DNA of 49,597 bases, taken from contig CAZOWM010000026.1 in NCBI GenBank assembly GCA_964583615.1, positions 1 through 49,597 of the forward strand, written 5' to 3'. The position numbers were made by a program, and so were the translations under genes. Each line of letters opens with the position of its first letter. Positions within the stretch are counted from its first letter, which is position 1. Shown here in pieces: positions 1-7,045 of this stretch. The notes under the pieces were generated by a model that worked only from the letters and a program-made list of their open reading frames with translations, was not told the origin of the DNA and searched no databases. Source of the DNA: CAZOWM01 sp964583615. GTDB taxonomy: Bacteria > Spirochaetota > B62-G9 > DRHN01.

Positions 1-1
1 C

Positions 2-229
2 CCCAATGTCCTCGACTATATCCTGCACAGAAAGATCGCCCTCTTCATCAACACGCCTCTCGGCAAGGACTCACAGATGGATGACTACAAGATCAGAGTG
101 TCAGCAATTGCCAGCGGGATACCTTACACCACAACCACTTCCGCCGCGCTTTCTGCGGTCGAGGGAATAGAGGCGAAGCTCGGAGGGCATATTTTTGTAC
201 GCCACCTGCAGGAAAATTCCAACACCTAG
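2..229 (+). CDS. carB: Carbamoyl-phosphate synthase large subunit, C-terminal end (partial)
   Basis: Only the last 75 codons are inside the window, and the gene starts upstream of it. The frame opens at base 2 and ends with TAG at 227-229. The visible part matches the C-terminal allosteric (MGS-like) domain of CarB: the stretch INTPLGK, then D-Y-IR, a YTTT segment and AALSAVEGI near the end are family hallmarks. CarB with CarA makes carbamoyl phosphate from glutamine, bicarbonate and ATP for arginine and pyrimidine synthesis. It converges on the minus-strand DUF503 gene. The 87 bases between them hold no convincing terminator, only a short TGGGA/TCCCA inverted repeat near 280. Confidence 0.9.
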   Translation, partial: PNVLDYILHRKIALFINTPLGKDSQMDDYKIRVSAIASGIPYTTTTSAALSAVEGIEAKLGGHIFVRHLQENSNT

Positions 230-316
230 ACAGTGAAACACATCACTGCTCCTCACAGCCGTTGAATTCGCTCGCATGGGAAAATCCCAACGCTTTTCCC
301 CATCGGCCCGGAAGGG

Positions 317-604
317 TCAATACTGCTCCACCGTGTACTCGTAGTGATGGAGAAGGCCCGGATGAGTGGCCTCCACAAGGTCGACGATCTTGTTCATTAC
401 ACTTTCAAGAATGCGTTTCTCATTGGAGATGTATACCACGCCCAAAACCGCTTTCTGTATAGAGTTCTGCTCTTCGACTTCCGATACAGAGGCACGAAAC
501 TTCGACCAGATCCTGTCCTTGATCCCTCTGAGCACTCTCCGTTTGTCCTTCAGGGATGTGGAATAGGGGATTACGAGCACAACCTTGGCCACGAGTATTT
601 TCAT
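317..604 (-). CDS. DUF503 family protein (YlxP-like)
   Basis: A 95-residue protein if the ATG at 604 is used; a GTG two codons upstream (610) is the alternative. The ATG places the SLKDKRR motif about 17 residues from the start, as in the family. The hallmarks SLKDKRRVLRGIKDRI, VSEVEEQNSIQKAVLG and a C-terminal VEATHPGLLHHYEY region are visible. DUF503/YlxP is a small ferredoxin-like-fold protein of uncertain role, often encoded between infB and rbfA and linked by context to ribosome maturation. Here it lies 70 bases downstream of the inositol-phosphatase gene on the same strand, about 37 kb from infB-rbfA. No strong ribosome binding site is visible. Confidence 0.82.
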   Translation of the reverse strand: MKILVAKVVLVIPYSTSLKDKRRVLRGIKDRIWSKFRASVSEVEEQNSIQKAVLGVVYISNEKRILESVMNKIVDLVEATHPGLLHHYEYTVEQY

Positions 605-679
605 CTGCACATACCCATCAATGCACGCACATGCTGGTTTTCACCAGCCCTTTACCGCAGATACGCGGTGGATACCCCT

Positions 680-1474
680 TCAAATCAAAGCTCTGAGGGA
701 TGCAAATATTGCTCTATCCGCACCGATAACATTGAAGACATCCCCGGAAACTTCAACCTCCAGCCTGACTCCCGATAATTCCGCAATGAAGGAGGCAGCA
801 GCGATGTCCCAGTCATGAACTGAGTACTGGATATATCCATTCACCCTCCCGCAGGCAAGATAGCACAGATCGAGTGCCGCAGAACCGAAGAAGCGGATCT
901 TTTGTACATTACGGGAAATGTTCTCAAAGACTCTTTTCCCGTGCTCAAGAGATTGTGCCTTGAAAAACCCTCCGACTATGACCGCGTCTTGAAGGTTTGA
1001 GATATTTTCACGCTTGATCGGACGTCTGTTCAGCGTTGCCTCACCACCACGCATAGCTGCGAACAGCTCGCCTCTTACCGGATCGAGGACCGCACCGACG
1101 AGGGTACGCTCATTGCTGCGGAAGGCGATTGATGTACAGAAATGGGGAATCCCTTTTGAAAAGTTTACGGTTCCGTCAAGGGGGTCTATGACCCAGTAGT
1201 TTTCGGACACGTTTTTGTGACCGCTTTCCTCACAGAGGAACCCATGGTCCGGAAACTCCTCCTTTATCGTTGAAATGATGATACGTTCCGCCTCCACATC
1301 AACGTCGAGCTTTACATCGTGCATGGATTGAAAATGCACCCTCGAGTCACCGCGTTCAAACCTTTTCATCAGGTATCTTCCCGCCCTCCGCGCCGAGCGC
1401 AGTGCCACCTTGAAAATTTTCCGCATTATTTTTTGATCCAGCACCCTGCGGTACTCCTGCTGTTGATGTTTCAC
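680..1474 (-). CDS. Inositol monophosphatase family protein (SuhB/IMPase)
   Basis: 264 residues, normal for a bacterial IMPase. The metal-binding and catalytic motifs are present: CEESG, then DPLDGT within WVIDPLDGTVNFSKGIP, and near the C-terminus WDIAAASFIAE. Family members are Mg2+-dependent, Li+-sensitive phosphatases acting on myo-inositol-1-phosphate or related sugar phosphates, fructose-1,6-bisphosphate or 3'-phosphoadenylates; SuhB also has an RNA-polymerase-associated role in E. coli. The substrate cannot be read from sequence. The start is uncertain: ATG at 1474 is used, but a GTG at 1444 preceded by GGAG and an ATG at 1426 are possible. It is transcribed divergently from the HAD phosphatase gene and upstream of DUF503. 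Confidence 0.88.
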   Translation of the reverse strand: MKHQQQEYRRVLDQKIMRKIFKVALRSARRAGRYLMKRFERGDSRVHFQSMHDVKLDVDVEAERIIISTIKEEFPDHGFLCEESGHKNVSENYWVIDPLDGTVNFSKGIPHFCTSIAFRSNERTLVGAVLDPVRGELFAAMRGGEATLNRRPIKRENISNLQDAVIVGGFFKAQSLEHGKRVFENISRNVQKIRFFGSAALDLCYLACGRVNGYIQYSVHDWDIAAASFIAELSGVRLEVEVSGDVFNVIGADRAIFASLRALI

Positions 1475-1559
1475 AATATACTCAATTGGTTTTTCAAAAA
1501 CAATTTATTGATTTGTCAAAACTGAATATATATATTTCCAACATCGAGGATCGAGGAAC

Positions 1560-2198
1560 ATGGGGTATAATCTGTGCATTTTTGATCTTGACGGAACTCT
1601 TATCGATACCAGTGCTGACATCAACAACGCGGCAAACGACATGCTTTTGCATTTTGGACTGAAGAAAATCGAAAAAGAACAAACGACACGCTATGTGGGG
1701 GACGGGATCAGAAAGTTCGTGGAACGCTGCATAGATGGGCAGGCAGTGGATATCGAAGAGGCGATCTCCTTTTTTGAAGAAGCATATTTCACCAGAAAGG
1801 TTGAGACCACACGCCCCTACAGCGGAATCGTCGATGTGCTCGAGGAAATTTCCGATAAATACCTGTCAGTGCTCACGAATAAATCCTATGAAATATCGAA
1901 GGCGATTATCGACGCGCTCGGTTTGTCGCACTATTTTGAGACCATTGTTGGAGGCGACACGGTCGAGAAAAAAAAGCCTTTTCCAGATGGAATCGAGCAC
2001 ATTCTCAGCAAGAGCGGAATCCCAAAACAAGAAGCGGTGATGATCGGCGACGGTCTCACCGATATCCTTTCAGCAAAAAAGGCGGGAATAGCGTCAGTGT
2101 ATGTAAGCTATGGTTTTACAAAAACAGAGCAGATCGTACACCTCGGGCCGGATCATATCGTAAACAGTCCGCACGAGTTGCTTCCAATATGCGGGTAA
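1560..2198 (+). CDS. gph: HAD-superfamily hydrolase, phosphoglycolate phosphatase-like
   Basis: 212 residues, typical of Gph. Motif I is FDLDGTLIDTS at residues 7-17 with the nucleophile and acid/base aspartates. The motif II threonine and an adjacent lysine are in LTNKS, a conserved lysine occurs in KKKPFPDG, and motif IV is GDGLTDILSAKKAG. The helical cap between motifs I and II (about residues 15-90) has the size of the phosphoglycolate / beta-phosphoglucomutase subfamily. Likely a Mg2+-dependent phosphatase for 2-phosphoglycolate or another small phosphorylated metabolite. The GAGG before the ATG supports this start. It lies just upstream of the ATPase operon but is separated from it by an apparent promoter. 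Confidence 0.82.
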   Translation: MGYNLCIFDLDGTLIDTSADINNAANDMLLHFGLKKIEKEQTTRYVGDGIRKFVERCIDGQAVDIEEAISFFEEAYFTRKVETTRPYSGIVDVLEEISDKYLSVLTNKSYEISKAIIDALGLSHYFETIVGGDTVEKKKPFPDGIEHILSKSGIPKQEAVMIGDGLTDILSAKKAGIASVYVSYGFTKTEQIVHLGPDHIVNSPHELLPICG

Positions 2199-2219
2199 GC
2201 CGGTGCGGGGCAGAAATAT

Positions 2220-2248
2220 TTGAATAGTCATCGAGTTTTTCATACAAT
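2220..2248 (+). promoter_or_regulatory. Predicted sigma-70-type promoter of the V-ATPase operon
   Basis: TTGAAT at 2220-2225 and TACAAT at 2243-2248 are separated by 17 bases, close to the bacterial consensus (four and five of six). The element lies in the 85-base gap after the HAD gene and about 35 bases before the first ATPase gene, where a transcript for the nine-gene operon would be expected to start. Read by eye only. Confidence 0.5.
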
Positions 2249-2283
2249 TTATCAAAGCACAACATGTTTGCCGGAGAGTACCA

Positions 2284-2598
2284 ATGGCGGGTGAAGCGAT
2301 ACTGAAAATAAAAGAAAAAGAAAAGGAAGCAAAAGCAATCATCAATGAGGCGAACGACCAGGCTCACAAGACTATTCTCAGTGCACAAGAGAAAACAGAC
2401 ACGTTCATCCGTGAAAAAGATGAACTGCTGAAAGCGGAAGAGGAACAGATCAGGCAAAAGTACAATAGGGAAATCGAAGAAGCGATGCGCACAATCGACG
2501 AGGAAGAACGGAAGGATATAGAAGAAATCGACCGAATGTGCGGAGCGCACATAGAAAGAGTGGGCCTGTTCATCTCAGAGGCGATCGTGAGGGAATAA
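2284..2598 (+). CDS. V-type ATPase peripheral stalk subunit (H/G-like)
   Basis: 104 residues, almost entirely charged and helical, with alternating Glu/Lys/Arg and alanine-rich heptads typical of the AhaH/NtpF/G subunit that pairs with subunit E in the peripheral stalk. Its first part (AILKIKEKEKEAKAIINEA) is the usual signature of these coiled coils. The stalk pair holds the A3B3 head static against subunit I during rotation. It is the first gene of the operon, has the strong ribosome site CCGGAGAG 6 bases before ATG, and ends 3 bases before subunit I. The assignment rests on composition, length and position more than on specific residues. Confidence 0.8.
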   Translation: MAGEAILKIKEKEKEAKAIINEANDQAHKTILSAQEKTDTFIREKDELLKAEEEQIRQKYNREIEEAMRTIDEEERKDIEEIDRMCGAHIERVGLFISEAIVRE

Positions 2599-2601
2599 AT
2601 C

Positions 2602-4584
2602 ATGGCGCTTGAGCCGGTTGTAAAGATCGAGATAAATGCACACGCTGTTGTAGTGGACGAGCTTCTGGAGGATGTGCAGTCACTTTCAGTGATGCAGATC
2701 GATCCCCATTCGGTAAAAAACTGGGAGACTGAAAAACAGCAGCACAAAGCGGCATCACAGAGGAATCTCGAATTGAAAAAGGAGGCTGCAGAAACGCAGA
2801 AAGTGGTTACGTTTCTTTCCCGGTTTGAGCCGCCCGTCCCTCTGCTGAAAAAGTTTACCGTTCCTGCCGACGAGCTGTCGAAAAAGCAACTGTCGGACTA
2901 TTCGGCGGAACACGGGGCTGTGTCCTTGAAAGATGAAGCGCTCGAGATAGAAAAAGGGATTATCGAGAGACAGAACGCTCTCAAGGAGTATAAACAGAAA
3001 CGAAAGGATCTTCTTCCGCTTGAAAATTTCGAGGTGTCTTTTGAGCTGATCAAAGGAGAAACACAGGTATACACAATAATCTCAAAACTCGAACGCGATG
3101 CATTCATTCAGCTCGAAAATGACCTGCAGTCAGATCTCATGTACGCGGAGGAGATTAGCGGAGATAATCCTGTATATTTCGCCTTCCTATATCATAAAAG
3201 TGTGGCCGGAGAGGCAATGGAGCTCGAAAAAAATTACCACTTCGAGCCTCTGTCATTACCGGTTGAACAGAAAACTCCCGCTGAGATCATCAACAGCTAT
3301 AAGGCATCGAGCGTGCAACAACAGAAGGAAATAGAGAACCTGGAAGATCGTGCATCCGTGCTCGCACGACAAAACACCGCCCTCAGGTATTATTTAGATT
3401 ATCTGAATACAGAAATCGAAAGGGAGAGTGCAAAGGAGAATTTTTTCTTCACAGAGCAGGTAGGGGTGATCAATGGCTGGATCACGGAGCGAGAATACCC
3501 GCGTTTACAGAAAGTGGTGCAAAACTACAGCGAAGCGAGCGTCACTATCATTGCAAAAGACGAGGAAGAAACCCCGCCGGTTGCGTATAAAAACAACACC
3601 CTCGTCTCACCCTATGAGTTGATCGTCAATCTTTACTCTCCTCCAAATCCTAAGGAGGTGGACCCAACACCTATCCTCATGCCCTTTTACACGGTGTTTT
3701 TCGGCATCTGTCTCACCGATGCAGGGTATGGACTTACTATTGCGATTCTCTCTCTTCTTGGGCTCGCTTTGATGAAGCCGCGAGGAGGCGTAAGGAAATT
3801 TCTCAATCTCTTTCTTATTCTCGGGGCTGCGACATTCGTAATCGGCGCACTGATCGGGACTGTGTTCGGTATCAACTTTGAACTTCTTCCTGAAAACCTT
3901 GCATTTCTGCGGGAAGTCAGATACAAGATCATGATTTTCGATTCGAGCCAGGATGTCCTCACGTTTTTTGTTCTCTGTCTTTCGCTGGGTGTCATACATC
4001 TCATTGCCGGCTATCTCATCAAAATCTATATGCTGATAAAAAGCGGCGACTGGGTTGAGGCGGTGTGCGATCATGTTCCCTGGGTGTTTCTGCTCCTCGC
4101 ACCTGTGCCGAAAGTGCTTGTCAGGTACGCGCCGCAGTATGAAGGTGTGCTGAACATGGTTTTTTATTTCCTGATAGCCCTGTGGGCAGGGATTATCATT
4201 CTCTTTTCCGAGCGCAGCTCGCTGAATCCGATTAAAAGGCTCGGAAAAGGGCTTTTTACACTGTACGGTGTATCCAATGTGCTGAGTGACGTTCTCTCCT
4301 ATTCCAGACTGCTCGCACTGGGGCTTGCAACAGGGGTCATTGCAGGAGTGATGAACACCCTTGCACAGATGGTGAAACAGCTTCCCATTATCGGCATTAT
4401 CGGATTCGTCGGTGTGCTCATTGTCGGACACCTCTTCAACCTTTTTATCAGCGGGTTGAGTGCGTTCGTTCACTCTATACGTCTGCAGTTCATGGAGTTT
4501 TTCAACAAATTCTACACAGGTGAAGGTGAATTGCTCAAGGTGTTTTCAGAAAAAAGAAAGTACACAATCCAAGGAGGTTTGTAA
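2602..4584 (+). CDS. V-type ATP synthase subunit I (a-subunit homologue)
   Basis: 660 residues, the normal size. The N-terminal half (about residues 1-340) is soluble, charged and coiled-coil rich and should bind the peripheral stalks. The C-terminal half (about 350-640) carries seven or so hydrophobic segments and forms the ion half-channels against the K ring. The segment with SNVLSDVLSYSRLLALGLATGVIA (from about residue 561) contains the conserved arginine essential for ion transfer, and LVGHLFN and the FMEFFNKFYTGEG C-terminus are family-typical. The preceding PTPILMPFYTVFFGICLTDAGYG stretch marks the start of the membrane domain. The last base of the TAA is the first base of subunit K's ATG. 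Confidence 0.93.
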   Translation: MALEPVVKIEINAHAVVVDELLEDVQSLSVMQIDPHSVKNWETEKQQHKAASQRNLELKKEAAETQKVVTFLSRFEPPVPLLKKFTVPADELSKKQLSDYSAEHGAVSLKDEALEIEKGIIERQNALKEYKQKRKDLLPLENFEVSFELIKGETQVYTIISKLERDAFIQLENDLQSDLMYAEEISGDNPVYFAFLYHKSVAGEAMELEKNYHFEPLSLPVEQKTPAEIINSYKASSVQQQKEIENLEDRASVLARQNTALRYYLDYLNTEIERESAKENFFFTEQVGVINGWITEREYPRLQKVVQNYSEASVTIIAKDEEETPPVAYKNNTLVSPYELIVNLYSPPNPKEVDPTPILMPFYTVFFGICLTDAGYGLTIAILSLLGLALMKPRGGVRKFLNLFLILGAATFVIGALIGTVFGINFELLPENLAFLREVRYKIMIFDSSQDVLTFFVLCLSLGVIHLIAGYLIKIYMLIKSGDWVEAVCDHVPWVFLLLAPVPKVLVRYAPQYEGVLNMVFYFLIALWAGIIILFSERSSLNPIKRLGKGLFTLYGVSNVLSDVLSYSRLLALGLATGVIAGVMNTLAQMVKQLPIIGIIGFVGVLIVGHLFNLFISGLSAFVHSIRLQFMEFFNKFYTGEGELLKVFSEKRKYTIQGGL

Positions 4585-5057
4585 TGAATATGGGGCTATT
4601 TCTGGCCATCCTCGGGGCAGCCCTCGCGGTCGCTCTTTCAGGAACCGGTTCTGCAAAAGGCATCGGATTGGTGGGAACGGCTGCGTCCGGCGCGATGAGT
4701 GAAGATCCGAAGAAGTTTGGAAAATTTATCCTGCTGGTGGCGTTGCCCGGAACACAGGGGATCTACGGATTCGTGATGGGATTTTTGACTATCCAGAAGA
4801 TCGGGCTTCTGACCGGACAGATTGTTGATCTCACGATCTGGCAGGGTCTTGAAGTACTCTTTATGAATCTGCCAATTGCGATTTCAGGTCTTTTTTCTGC
4901 AATACATCAGGGAAAGGTGTGTGCCGCAGGTGTGAATCTCATTTCTAAACAGGAAGGTGAAATGGGGAAAGCGCTCGTCATGGGAGTTCTCGTGGAGTTC
5001 TATGCTGTGCTCGGCCTACTCGTTTCGATATTTATCTGGCTGTTCTTAACCTTTTAA
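4584..5057 (+). CDS. V-type ATP synthase subunit K (rotor ring proteolipid), probable Na+ type
   Basis: 157 residues forming four transmembrane helices, i.e. two fused c-type hairpins as in V-type K subunits. The single ion-binding carboxylate is Glu138 in the fourth helix (LVEFYAV); the equivalent position in the second helix has no acid (LPGTQGIYG). Leu54, Thr57, Gln58, Tyr61, Gln109 and Glu138 reproduce the spacing of the Na+ ligands known in Enterococcus hirae NtpK (L61, T64, Q65, Y68, Q110, E139), so Na+ coupling is likely. Its start overlaps the stop of subunit I by one base, and the ribosome site AAGGAGG lies inside the end of that gene. Confidence 0.93.
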   Translation: MNMGLFLAILGAALAVALSGTGSAKGIGLVGTAASGAMSEDPKKFGKFILLVALPGTQGIYGFVMGFLTIQKIGLLTGQIVDLTIWQGLEVLFMNLPIAISGLFSAIHQGKVCAAGVNLISKQEGEMGKALVMGVLVEFYAVLGLLVSIFIWLFLTF

Positions 5058-5075
5058 TATATCCGGAGAGTAACT

Positions 5076-5663
5076 ATGTCGGTTGAGGGAATTATCGATC
5101 GTATTATTGCCGATGCCGAAGTAGAGGCTAAAAACATCATCGACGAGGCGGAAGGCGAAGCAGAATCCATTCTCGAAAAAGGAAAACAAAAAGCGGAAGA
5201 GTATTTCGATCGACAGAAGAAAAGACTCGACGAAAAGTACAGACGTGAAAAGGAGAGGAGGATTCTCAACAGAAGACTGGACAGGCGAAAAAATATGCTC
5301 CAGGCGCGGCAGAAATGGATGAACAAGGCGTTTTCCATGGCATACCGGAATCTCGTAGACCAGCCGCCCGAGGTTTACAAGACGCTCATCGCCTCTCTTA
5401 TCGAAAGAGTTTCGGTTTCAAAAGATGAGGAAGTAGTATTCGGGAAGAAAGGTGATGACATACTCATCGAAGAGATCGTAAAAACGCTCAATTCCTCAAA
5501 AAATACGAAGTTTACACGGGCGGCTGAAAGGGGCGAGTTTCCCTGGGGCTTCGTGCTGAGAAAGGGGAAGGTCGAGATAAACATGTCGATAGACAGCCTC
5601 TTCAAATACAAGAGAACAGACCTCGAGCAGGGGGCGTGGGGGTTATTCAATGCTAACGTATAG
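5076..5663 (+). CDS. V-type ATP synthase subunit E
   Basis: 195 residues. The first half (about 1-90) is a highly charged amphipathic helix rich in Ala, Glu, Lys and Arg. The second half is the globular domain that binds subunit B at the top of the catalytic head, ending with WGFVLRKGKVEINMSIDSLF, which resembles the conserved GGVvv....ieidNTle region of E subunits. It forms the peripheral stalk with the small subunit at 2284-2598. The ribosome site CCGGAGAG lies 7 bases before ATG. The 3' end overlaps subunit C by 14 bases, indicating translational coupling. Confidence 0.88.
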   Translation: MSVEGIIDRIIADAEVEAKNIIDEAEGEAESILEKGKQKAEEYFDRQKKRLDEKYRREKERRILNRRLDRRKNMLQARQKWMNKAFSMAYRNLVDQPPEVYKTLIASLIERVSVSKDEEVVFGKKGDDILIEEIVKTLNSSKNTKFTRAAERGEFPWGFVLRKGKVEINMSIDSLFKYKRTDLEQGAWGLFNANV

Positions 5664-6666
5664 CCCCGAGTTTGTTGAGAACAGTGAATACGCATATGCA
5701 GTTGCCCGTGTCAGGGCGCTTGAAACAGGACTGATCACGGAAATGGGGTACAATTCACTGATATCCGCTCCAGGGGAACGTTTTCATTCGCTGTTTTCTG
5801 AGGTGTCGGGAATCAGATGGGAGGGCTCCTCCGATGTACACACGGTCCTGGGGAATCTGGAAGAATCATTCACACAGCAGTTCTTTCTCGTGAAATCACT
5901 CATTGTAGAAGATGAACTCAAACGACTCGTTTCTTTGAAATACGACTATGAGCTCCTCAAGCTCATTGTAAAAGACGAAACCGGTGAACAAATTTCTGTG
6001 CCTTCCGCACTCTCCCTCCGGTCGAACTTTTCGTTTCCCGTTTTGAAGGTCCTCCTCGAAAACGGAAATTTCGGAGAAACCGGAGAAACAATGTACAATG
6101 CGTACATCTCCCTGAAAGGACGAGGTGAAAAGAGAGGGGGAAGCGTCGACTATGTGTGCGACTGTGCGTATTATTCAGATCTCTTCTCAATACTGGATTT
6201 CTATCAGAATCCCTTTGTCACGGGATATTTCATACAGAGGATCGACGCACGCAATGCAATGGCAGCGCTCAGATTGAAGGTGCGCGGAGAGAAACGATCC
6301 GCTATTCGTGAGCGCTTTATCCCGGTCGGAACTATAGGGCTTCATCATCTTGAAGAGGGGTTTGATTTGAACCTCGATGGATTTGCCGATCGAATTCAAT
6401 TTTCCCCTCTTTCCGCTGTTTTTCGGAAAACGGACAAGAAGAAAGATCAGGAGGAGCAGCTCATTGAAATTGAGAAATTGTGCGATGAACAACTGCTGCG
6501 TTATCTCAGGGAGAGCATATTCGTCACCTTTGGTGTGGAGCCTGTTTTGTCCTATCTATGGATAAAAGAGGCTGAGTTGCAAAACCTCAGGATCATACTT
6601 CTCGCAAAGGAATCGGGGATCTCACAGGATGAAATAAAGAAGTATACACGAGGTGCCAATGTCTAG
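5650..6666 (+). CDS. V-type ATP synthase subunit C (d/AC39 family)
   Basis: 338 residues, the size of bacterial and archaeal subunit C, which sits as a socket on the K ring and couples it to the central D-F shaft. The sequence begins YAYAVARVRALETGLI, matching the usual Y-ya.aRvRa.e..Ll start, and contains a helical region with LIVEDELKRLVSLKYDYELLKLIVK. The C-terminal signature EPVLSYLWIKEAELQNLRIILLAK corresponds to the conserved pl.Yi..ke.EirnLR.i..gk motif. The gene overlaps subunit E by 14 bases, and its stop codon overlaps the start of subunit F. Confidence 0.9.
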   Translation: MLTYSPEFVENSEYAYAVARVRALETGLITEMGYNSLISAPGERFHSLFSEVSGIRWEGSSDVHTVLGNLEESFTQQFFLVKSLIVEDELKRLVSLKYDYELLKLIVKDETGEQISVPSALSLRSNFSFPVLKVLLENGNFGETGETMYNAYISLKGRGEKRGGSVDYVCDCAYYSDLFSILDFYQNPFVTGYFIQRIDARNAMAALRLKVRGEKRSAIRERFIPVGTIGLHHLEEGFDLNLDGFADRIQFSPLSAVFRKTDKKKDQEEQLIEIEKLCDEQLLRYLRESIFVTFGVEPVLSYLWIKEAELQNLRIILLAKESGISQDEIKKYTRGANV

Positions 6667-6979
6667 CATTGCAGTGGTCGGTGATGAGAGAAATATCCTT
6701 GGATTCAGACCTTTCGGGGTGGATGTGCATTTTTACGGACAAAACAGCGGAGACCCGGATGAATGGTTCAGGGGTATCGTAAAGCAGGGCTATAAATTGA
6801 TCATCGTAACTGAGTCTATCGCCGAAATGCTCAAAGCCCAGATCGAGGACCTGTGGGAAAAACAGCTACCCGTTGTGCTGACCATAAGAGGACTTTCTGA
6901 AAGCAAGGGGCTCGCATATGATCGCCTGAGGCGTCTGGTGATAAAGGCAATCGGCACGGATCTTTTTAAAGAGGAGTAG
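6659..6979 (+). CDS. V-type ATP synthase subunit F
   Basis: 106 residues from the ATG at 6659; the longer reading from a GTG two codons upstream is less likely because AGGTG lies about 5 bases before the ATG. Subunit F is a small Rossmann-like protein bound to the central shaft subunit D. The typical start is seen (IAVVGDERNILGFRPFGVDV, cf. iaviGd.d...GFrLaGi), followed by GYKLIIVTESIAE and LPVVLTI. The ATG lies inside the last codons of subunit C. A 66-base gap to subunit A follows, containing no other gene. Confidence 0.92.
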   Translation: MSSIAVVGDERNILGFRPFGVDVHFYGQNSGDPDEWFRGIVKQGYKLIIVTESIAEMLKAQIEDLWEKQLPVVLTIRGLSESKGLAYDRLRRLVIKAIGTDLFKEE

Positions 6980-7045
6980 CGCGTGGAGGTGAAAACTAAC
7001 GGTCCTTCGCAAAAGACGCGCAAGGCATGTGCAAGGAGATGGTAA

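Noticed and set aside
3607..4473. Long minus-strand open frame (288 codons) inside subunit I
   Set aside because: It lies antisense to a strongly conserved gene, its translation is a charged, patternless sequence, and it has no family motif; a shadow frame.
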